The translations under genes were made by a program, and so were the position numbers. This document shows, piece by piece, positions 56,381-64,000 of a stretch of DNA of 64,000 nucleotides. Origin of the DNA: Gautieria morchelliformis (Eukaryota > Basidiomycota > Agaricomycetes > Gomphales > Gomphaceae); the NCBI GenBank assembly GCA_015179125.1, contig WHVA01000380.1:49974-113973 (forward strand), in the 5' to 3' direction. Under the pieces are notes generated by a model. It saw nothing but the letters and a program-made list of their open reading frames with translations, was not told where the DNA came from and did not search any database. How positions within the stretch are numbered: position 1 is the first letter of the stretch; each line of letters starts with the position of its first letter.

Positions 56381-57646
56381 GTATTTTCAGACTGCTTACA
56401 CCCTACATATCCCTTTTCTTCACTATGTCCATGATGACCTTTCCCGCACCCTACGGGGTATCTCAGAACAACGACATTTCTCCGAGGCCCCCAACGATTC
56501 TCCACCGTCCCCAGGCATACCCCTCACAGACCCCGCCAAGCCCAGTAACAAAGGCAAAGGTAGGGCTAACCCCGGTGATCCAGGTGATGGCTCTGGAGGT
56601 TCTGACAATGATTGGGACCTCCCAAACCTACCACCAGAAGACCTCGGTGACCTTGAGGACAATGAGCTAATGCGTCGAGTATTCGTAAAGCTCACTAAAC
56701 CTCACGAACCCGAAGCCCCCAAGCCAAGGTCAAGGAACCAGACACTGATGATGGTACTGACCAGGCCAAGCTTTGCACCTTCTTCCTCCAATGCGTACTC
56801 AACTTCAGAGATCGCCCCTCAGCCTTCAAGACTGGGGCATCGAAGGTACAGTATGCTATCTCTTACTTGTCGGGATCAGCTTTCCAGTATTTTGAACCTG
56901 TGACCCTCGGCGAAGTCCAACCCAAGCCCGATTGGCACGAGGACTAGGACAGTTTCAAGGCCGAGCTTAAGCTCAACTTTGGCCCCTACGACAATGCCGC
57001 CCAAGCCGAGATCGACCTCGAGAAGATCGTTATGAAAGAGCACCACAAGGCCGTGCAGTTCTTTATCAACTTCTCCCGAGCTTCAACTCAGACTCAATGG
57101 AACGATGCTGCACTCTGACACTTTGCTTATAAAGGCCTGGCCAAATGAATCAAGGACAACCTACTTCACTTCCCTCGATTCCACAGCCTTGCCAAGCTTA
57201 GGAACTTCGCACTGGAATGCGACAGCCGTTATTGGGAGCATAAGGAATACGATGCTATGGCCAATGGTCGTAACTCTCAGCCTGCACGCCCCACTAATCA
57301 GTCCAGCAGCAATGCCGCTAACAACAACCAGTCTTCCAGTGGTTCTAACAACAACAAGAACCGCAACAAGACCAACAACAACAGCAAAGGCTCCAACAAC
57401 AACACCTTGGCCAACAACAGAAGCCAGCCTGACATCTCGAGCAAGCTTGGGAAAGATGGTAAACTGCTTCCCAACGAACGACAATGTCGGATCAACCAAG
57501 GCCTTTGCTTGCTCTGCAGCACCAAGGGCCACATAGTCAAGGACTGCCCAAAGAACAAGTCTACCAACGGTAGCAGTTCCAAGGGTTGGGCAACAAAGAC
57601 CTCTAACGAGGGGACTTGGGCCTCCATTATGGAGGTGAAAAAATAA
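56381..57646 (+). pseudogene. Gypsy element C gag with CCHC knuckle
   Basis: Broken frames from about 56423 (TFPAPYGVSQNND.., NDWDLPNLPPEDLGDLEDNELM) lead into a capsid-like region (FLQCVLNFRDRPSAF..VQYAISYLSGSAFQYFEP, 56788-56900; ELKLNFGPYDNAAQAEIDLEKI, 56966-57030). Stops occur at 56946, 57116 and 57146. The C-terminal frame 57257-57646 is Asn/Ser-rich and ends with the knuckle CLLCSTKGHIVKDC (~57509-57550). Chromovirus gag order is normal. Confidence 0.8.
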
Positions 57647-57695
57647 TTAGCAACCTCAGAACCACATGATCCGAGGATTGCGGTAACTCACCCGT

Positions 57696-59254
57696 GTGCT
57701 CAGACTCAGTGCCGCTTCTCATTCATTGTCCAAAGATTCTCTTAATGTAGATCTAACCTCACCTTCACTTCCCAACATCTCTTTTGTTGCATTAGTTGAC
57801 TGCGGGTCTTCTGATTGTTTTATTGAATCCAAGTTTGTCCAGAAGTACTCTATGCCTGCTTATCCTGTCTCTCCTATACCCCTGAAAATATTTGACGGTA
57901 GTACTAACACTACCATTACTCAAGCTCTAGACCTCTGTATCAGTTTTCCAACCAGCGAACAACAATGGGTTACCTTCTACATAACCTCGCTTGACTCGAG
58001 TTGCTTGGTGGTGCTTGGCCACAACTGGCTCATCCGCTACAATCCATTGATTGACTGGGTATTGGGCAGTATTACTTTCAAGACCATCAATTTGACTGCG
58101 ACTCCAGTGACCATGGCGACTTCAGCCCGTTCAGCTTCAGCTACAACCCCAACTTCGCCTACGGCATCTTCGCCCCCACCTCCGACCCTGCCTCCGAAGT
58201 TACAAGCACCGCTCGTTTCCCTCATCAATGCACCCACTTTTCTGCGCACATCCAGATTAGAAGGATCTGAAGTGTTTCAGCTTAACCTGGCTTCCCCTGA
58301 GCTCCTCGCCAGAGGAGCAACATCAGGAGAAGGCTCCCCCGAGCTTTCTGAGAACATTAAAAAACATGTTCCCGAAGTATACCACGAATTTGCAGATGTG
58401 TTCGGCAAAGCACGTGCTGACACTCTAGCTCCCCACCGATCCCACAACACCAAGATTAACCTTGAAGAAGGGACCTCGCCACCTACCGGTCCTATCTACT
58501 CCCTCTCCACTTCTGAACTCAAGGCACTCGGTGAGTTCATTGATGAGCATTTGAAAATCGGTTTCATTGGACCTTCACGCTCGCCTCATGGTGCACAGGT
58601 ATTGTTTGTCTGCAAAAAAGATGGCTCGCTTCGGTTGTGTGTCAACTTCCGAGGTTTAAACAAAATTTTGAAAAAAGATCGGTATCCATTGCCATTGATT
58701 GCTGACTTACTCGATGCTCCTAAGAATGCTTGCATCTATACAAAGATTGACCTTGGTCACGCTTACCACCTCGTACGAGTGGCTGAGGGTGACGAATGGA
58801 AAACCTCCTTCAGGACTCACTATGGGTCCTTTGAATGGTTGGTTATGCCATTTGGTCTCACTAACAGCCCTGCTGCCTTCCAGAGATTCATGAACGAGAT
58901 TTTTGCTGACCTCTTGGATGTTTGTGTATACTTGGATGACATTCTAATCTATTCTAGTGACCCCTCCAAACATGTTGAACATGTCAAGGAAGTCCTGTGA
59001 CAACTACGACTCAACAACCTCTTTGCAAAGGAGGACAAGTGCGAGTTTCATCGCAACTCAGCCAAATTCCTTGGCTACATTCTCTCTCCCAAGGGCCTCA
59101 CTATGGCGGACGATAAGGTAAAGGTCATTCAAGACTGGCCTGAACCTCGCAAAGCTCGCGACATCCAATCCTTCCTCGCTAATTTCTACCGACGTTTCAT
59201 TCACAACTACTCTGACATCACCATTCCCTCAACCCAACTTACCCGCAAGGGCAC
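57696..59254 (+). pseudogene. Gypsy element C protease and reverse transcriptase
   Basis: The protease motif is VALVDCGSSDCFIES (57783-57828), where the usual DSG/DTG is DCG. RT follows: HNTKINLEEGTSPPTGPIYSLS (58444), CKKDGSLRLCVNFRGLNKI (58612), MPFGLTNSPAAFQRFMN (58846), and an intact catalytic YLDDILIYSS (58928-58957). A single stop at 58998-59000 comes after KEVL, and RT continues in frame with LFAKEDKCEFH and FLGYILSPKGLTM to QLTRKG at 59250. There the element is cut off by an LTR fragment; RNase H and integrase are lost. Confidence 0.9.
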
Positions 59255-59292
59255 TGTTGGGTGCATTTATGCTCCTGCACCAAAATCAAGCC
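59255..59292 (+). repeat. 38-bp copia LTR fragment at an element junction
   Basis: TGTTGGGTGCATTTATGC and the next ~20 bases equal the first 38 bp of the copia family-1 LTR. It marks a junction between gypsy elements C and D, where the rest was deleted. Confidence 0.85.
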
Positions 59293-60237
59293 AAATAGAT
59301 TCCACCATTCGTGCATTCTTCAACACATGCAGCATCTACTTCGCAATTGTCGGAGACCTCTTTCCAAACGACCAGGCTCAGATTCACTGGGTGTTGTCCT
59401 TTTTCATCAGACCGCACAGCCCGTTTTGCAAACAAGGTGATCCAACACAAAGCAAAGGGCAAGGGGAACTACTTCCAGGACTGGGACGCCTTCGAGGAAA
59501 CATTTTCCGACCAGTTCTGCCCAAAAAACGAGCAGCTTACAGCCCTTACGAACCTCGAGGGGACCAGCTGGTACCAGGCCAAGGATCCGGTCGATGACTA
59601 CATTGATCGCTTCGAGGAGCTCATTGACCTTGCGGAGTATGACGATGACAAGACAATAATCATCAAATTCCGACGAGGACTTGATCCGACACTCCAGAAC
59701 CAAGTTGCACTACTTGGGGATGGAGCTCCGGATTTTGATGACCTGGAAGGGTGGTACCAAGCTGCGCAAAGGGTGTCCCAAAACAGGGAAGCAAATGAGG
59801 CCTTCATGGAGACCAACCGGAACATGACACGTAGTTCCGCCATCCTACTCCACCTGTGCCGAAACCCAGAAGTGGATTCATTCTGACACAGAAAGTATTT
59901 CCGACAGTTGCTCTGCCTGCCCCTACTAGGGACCCTAGCCCCCCTCCCTCGAAGAGTGGGCCTGCCCCAATGGATGTTGACTGCAGGCGCGGAAAAGGCA
60001 ATGGAACCATCACCTGCTTCCAATGCCGACAGCCAGGCGACTATGCCCGTGAGTGCCCCCAAGCTTTTGACATCCAGCTTATGACCACAGAGGAGAAACT
60101 TGAGCTCCTTCCAGAGTTCCTCGCACTGGCAGACATAAGCAGAGTGCCCACTGTGGAAGAAAGTTCCCAAAATGCAGAACATGGTGTGGCGGAAGGCGGA
60201 GATGTGTCAGATTTTGTGACACGCAGTGGGTGAGATG
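59293..60237 (+). pseudogene. Gypsy element D gag
   Basis: The N-terminus is missing. A capsid-like domain (VGDLFPNDQAQIHWVLSFF; FQDWDAFEETFSDQFCP; DYIDRFEELIDLAEYDDDK; IIIKFRRGLDPTLQNQVAL) spans 59300-59780 with a frameshift near 59400. After another frame change the 59856-60233 frame has PMDVD and the knuckle CFQCRQPGDYAREC (60015-60056), in which the zinc-binding His is Asp. It ends at a stop at 60231. Confidence 0.85.
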
Positions 60238-60381
60238 TGTGCCCCTGCTGCCTGTACATAACCCGTTTGCCTGTCTTGAAGTAGAGAATGAGAACCCCCC
60301 ACTCCCCTCGCTTTGCACAGACCCACTGGATAAAGTCACACAAAAACCGAATCCGACAGCCCGTCCGTCCCGCATCCGCCC

Positions 60382-61035
60382 TTGGGAGAGACGCCTCCCG
60401 AAGCGTTATGTTGTTGCTGCCACCCTGGCCCCAAGTCACTGGTAATTAAGGTGGAGATCCAGACGACAGACACGGCGGAAGTCAAATCCAGACCCACCCT
60501 TGTTGATTGTGGAGCCACTGGTCAGTTTATGGACCAAGACTATGTGGAACAGAACCGACTAACCATGCAGAAGTTGCAACATGCAATCCCAGTGTTCAAT
60601 GTGGATGGAAGCCCCAATGAGGCAGGGTCCATCACGGAGATAGTAGACACAATTCTCCACTATGATGGACACATGGAACACACTTCCTTTGCAGTCACAA
60701 GCCTGGGGAAGCAAGACATCATCCTTGGATTTACCTGGCTACAGGAGCACAACCCGGAGATCAACTGGCAGACTCGGAAGGTGCTGATGAGTCAATGCCC
60801 AGCCAAGTGTCACATGTGCCGGTCAGAAGTGCGGAAGGAGCGCCAGGAGCAGCAGAAGACCGAATGGCTCATACAGACATGTCGTTCCGGCCCCATCCAC
60901 TGCTTGCAGAAGAGGACTCAGAAGCGGAATTCGAACCAGCTCCCACTTCTGATTCTGATTCTGGTTCTGACCCCGACATCATCTGACTTTTCCCGGAAGA
61001 CACTCTGGCAGAAGGGGAGTGCTTGCTGTATGTAA
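60382..61035 (+). pseudogene. Gypsy element D protease region
   Basis: Retropepsin-like motif RPTLVDCGATGQFMD (60490-60534), again DCG rather than DSG/DTG, and IILGFTWLQEHNPEINW (60718-60768). The frame runs on to 61035, but the natural continuation (acidic Asp/Ser-rich linker at 60795-60986, then RT from 61023) is in other frames. The first Cys-rich codons from 60382 are probably not the true start. Confidence 0.8.
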
Positions 61036-62480
61036 ACCTTCCGCCAGAAGTAGAACACGTCCACGCCGCCGAAAATATTTCGCAGCGCCTCCCAGAAGCC
61101 TCCAGGAAGCATGATAAAGTGGAGGTGGAGATTCCGGAGTACCTGCGGGAGTTCGAGGACGTCTTTGCCAAGGAGTTGTTTGATGCCCTGCCTCCATGGA
61201 AGCTGTGGGGCCATGCCATTGAGTTGGAGCCTGGGTCAAAGCCTACCAACTGCAAGGTCTACCCGCTGTCACCCAGGGAGCAGGTAGAGCTCAATGCATT
61301 CCTTGCGGAAAATCTCCGTACTGGGAGGATCCACCCCTCCAAGTCGCCCATGGCATCTCCCATGTTATTCATCAAGAAGGATGGCTCACTCAGACTTGTG
61401 CAGGATTACCAGGCTTTAAATGCGATCACGATCAAGAACCGGTACCCCATTCCGCTCATTTCCGAACTGATCACACAACTCCGTGGTGTGAGGTACTTCA
61501 CTAAGCTGGATGTCTGCTGAGGTTTCAACAATGTTCGGATCCACAAGGGAGATGAGTGGAAGGCTGCATTCCGCACTAACTGAGGACTCTTTGAGCCACA
61601 GGTCATATTCTTCGGCCTCACCAACAGTCCCACCACATTCCAGATGATGATGAATGACATCTTCGGTGACATGATAGCAGAAGGGGTTGTCTGTGTCTAC
61701 CTCGATGACATCCTCATCTTCACGAAAACAATGCCGGAACATCGGGAGGTCATGCGGAGAGTGCTGGAATGGCTCCGGGAATACAACCTGTGTCTCAAGC
61801 CAGAAAAGTGCGAATTTGAGTGGACGGATAGAGTATCTTGGGGTGATCGTGTCGGAAGGAAAGGTGGAAATGGACCCAGTCAAAGTTTCCGGTGTGTTGG
61901 AATGGCCTGCGCCACGGAACAAGAAGGAAGTCCAGTCCTTCATTGGGTTTGTCAATTTCTACCAGCGGTTCATCAAGGACTTCTCTTGCCATGCCTGTGC
62001 CCTCTTTGACCTCACCAAGAAGGATGTTGGATGGCTGTGGGGGAGCCGGAACAGGCCTCCTTTGACAAACTCAAGGAGCTGATCACTTCCACCCCAGTCC
62101 TGATATACTCTTGCCCATACCAAGCTGAAGCGGATTCTTCCGATGCAGCCACCGGAGCGGTCTTGTCACAGCAGCCATCAGAAGATGGTGGCAGGTGGCA
62201 TCCGATTGCCTTCTTCTCCAAGAGCCTTACTCCGGTGGCGCAGAACTATGAGATCCACGACAAGGAAATGTTGGCAATCATCCGAGCGCTGGAGGAGTGG
62301 CGACACTTCCTCGAGGGTGCTCTGTGTCCGTTTAAGATCTGGACAGACCACAAGAACCTCGAGTACTTCCACATGTCCAAGAAGTTGAACCGATGACAAG
62401 CATGGTGGTCCCTATACCTGTCTCGGTTCGACTTCATGCTCCATCACCGCCCCAGCCGCACCCTATCCCGCCATGCAGAT
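61023..62480 (+). pseudogene. Gypsy element D reverse transcriptase and RNase H
   Basis: RT: LPPWKLWGHAIELEPGSKP (61188), MLFIKKDGSLRLVQDYQALN (61363), then a stop after LDVC (61518), GFNNVRIHKGDEWKAAFRTN and a second stop (61581), FFGLTNSPTTFQ, and an intact catalytic YLDDILIF (61699-61722). A one-base shift near 61828 leads to YLGVIVSEGKVEM and SFIGFVNFYQRFI. RNase H spans 62060-62400 (SDAATGAVLSQQ, KEMLAIIRALEEWRHFLEG, TDHKNLEYF) with a stop at 62394. Chromovirus type, many breaks. Confidence 0.9.
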
Positions 62481-63650
62481 CATGGAAGTGGAAGCAGAGA
62501 CAATGCTGACATGACATTGCTCCGCCCAAGCCTCTTTGCAATCTGTGCGCTCGAAGGAGTGACTGCAGTTGGGGCGGAGGCGGAAATGCTCCAGGACATC
62601 TGGAGACAGTACCGGAATGGAGAGAAGGAAGAATTGGTGGTGAAGGCGGTGGAAGAGCTGCGGAAAGGGCATTCACGGTCAGTACAAGCAGTGGAGTGGT
62701 CAGAACGGGATGGGTTGCTCCACTTCAGGGGCAAGGTCTATGTTCTGGATGGGGCGGACCTCCACCGCCGCATCGTGTACCCAACACCATGACACCCGGG
62801 TCGCAGGGCACACTGGCAGGTGGAAGATGCTGGAGTTAGTGGCTTGGAATTACTGGTGGCCTCAGATGTCCCACTACATTGGACAGTACATGAAGACGTG
62901 CGTGCGACCTTTGTCTCCAGACCAAAGCACAGCGACATCCGCCCATTGGAGAGCTTGTTCCACTCCAATTCCAGAATCCCACTGGGACACCATCAGTGTC
63001 GACTTCATCGTTGAACTCCCGGAGTCTCATGGCTACAATGCAATCATGAACGTCGTATGAATATCGTAGACTGGGTAAGCAAGATGTCCCACTTCATTCA
63101 GACGCACACAACGATCACGGCCCTCAGAACGGCCTGCCTGTTCCTTGTGCATGTCTGGAAGTTGCATGGGCTCCCAAAGCAAGTTGTTTCCGACCGAGAC
63201 CCGCAGTTCATCGCGGAACTGACAAGGGAGCTCTACCGTCTGCTCGGAATAAAGCTGGCTGCCACCACAGCATACCATCTGCAGGGTGACTGACAGATGG
63301 AATGGGTCAATCAGGAGCTGGAGCAATATCTCCGCCTCTTTGTCAATGAGAGGCAGGATGACCGGGATGAGCTACTTCCACTGGCGGAATTCCAATATAA
63401 CAACCATGTACACTCTGCCACACAGCAAACTCCCTTCATGCTCGACTCCAGACAACACCCGTGGATGGGCTTTGAGCCACACCAGGCCAAGTCCCAACTT
63501 GAGACAGTCAATGAGTTCTGAGACTGCATGGACTCCACCCTTTTGGAAGCCAAATCTGCCCTTGCGAAGGCCAAGGACGACATGGCAAGGTACTACAACC
63601 AACGCCGGGTTCCTGCCCTGGAGTACCAAGTCGGAGACAAGGTGTATTTA
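62481..63650 (+). pseudogene. Gypsy element D integrase
   Basis: A linker (62504-62792) precedes the zinc domain (HHDTRVAGHTGRWKMLEL..YWWPQM, from 62787), whose usual paired Cys end is damaged (TCVRPLSPD). Core: SVDFIVELP (62998-63024), VVSDRDPQFIAEL (63183-63222), then a stop at 63292, where the E-site word TDGQTE has become GD-stop-QME, and NQELEQYLRLFVN. Further stops occur at 63058 and 63519. The C-terminal part begins at [23 protein letters not shown] (63541-63605). Confidence 0.9.
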
Positions 63651-64000
63651 GACATCCGCACCACCTGCCTTCACAGAAGTTTGCCAACCGCTACCTTGGG
63701 CCCTTAACAGTGATGCGGAGAGTTGGGCGGAATGCGTACCGACTCCGACTTCTGAACTCCATGTCCCACCTCCACCCTGTCTTCAACATGGTGAAGTTGC
63801 TCCCAGCTCTGGCAGATCCAATTCCAGGCCGGAGGGCTCATCCGCCACCTCCGCTGGAAATCGTGGATGGGGAAGAGCATTATGTGGTGGACTGGATCCT
63901 TGATAGCCGGTTTGTGCGAGGACGACTTCAATTCCTGGTGAAATGGGAAGGGTATGGATACAAGGAGAATTTGTGGGTCCTGGAGCAAGATATCTCCGCT
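63651..64000 (+). pseudogene. Gypsy element D integrase tail and chromodomain, runs off window
   Basis: After a frameshift near 63648 the reading continues [36 protein letters not shown], then [40 protein letters not shown], a chromodomain with its aromatic residues. The 3' LTR must lie beyond the window. Confidence 0.88.

Noticed and set aside
57298-57627. Leu-rich minus ORF resembling a membrane protein
   Set aside because: It is the antisense shadow of the Asn/Ser-rich AAC/AAG repeats in gypsy C gag.

Overview
This window looks like a transposon-rich intergenic region of a filamentous basidiomycete, most probably an Agaricomycete. The evidence is short introns (about 50-67 nt) with GTRNGY-type donors, an F-box gene relic and a zinc-finger gene relic of the type seen in mushroom genomes, fungal Ty1/copia and Ty3/gypsy chromovirus-type elements, RNase H-bearing LINEs, and a U2 snRNA gene split by a 52-nt mRNA-type intron. 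All placements are from reading the sequence; no database was searched.

Layout. 1-2.9 kb: an unknown reading frame on the minus strand, cut by two solo copia LTRs. 3.2-5.8 kb: the 3' end of a minus-strand gypsy element (integrase tail and chromodomain) with a solo LTR inside it, a partial copia LTR and a 399-bp fold-back MITE. 5.8-14 kb: the most host-like part, with the split U2 snRNA gene (minus), an F-box pseudogene (plus), an unknown gene fragment (plus), a 1.4-kb solo LTR and a polysaccharide-lyase-8-like pseudogene (minus). 14.0-20.1 kb: a near full-length but dead LINE with a 15-bp target duplication. 20.1-24.6 kb: inverted gene fragments and a multi-exon zinc-finger pseudogene. 24.7-29.9 kb: a complete 5241-bp copia element with 487-bp LTRs and a TGGAT duplication, sitting in a second truncated copy of the zinc-finger gene's promoter. 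30.2-45.0 kb: three related gypsy elements (one minus, one plus, one minus), all broken and pierced by solo LTRs. 45.2-53.5 kb: a decayed copia element opened by four independent insertions, one of which itself contains another element. 53.7-64 kb: remains of at least three chromovirus-type gypsy elements; the last runs off the end of the window.

No retroelement here has an intact set of open frames. Target-site duplications place many boundaries to the base and let the insertion order be read. The only clearly functional-looking host gene is the U2 snRNA. Recurrent regulatory structure inside the LTRs stands out: arrays of TGACTCA or TCAKGTGA upstream of TATA boxes, and paired hairpins with a shared CTCAGTG core in several copia LTR families.
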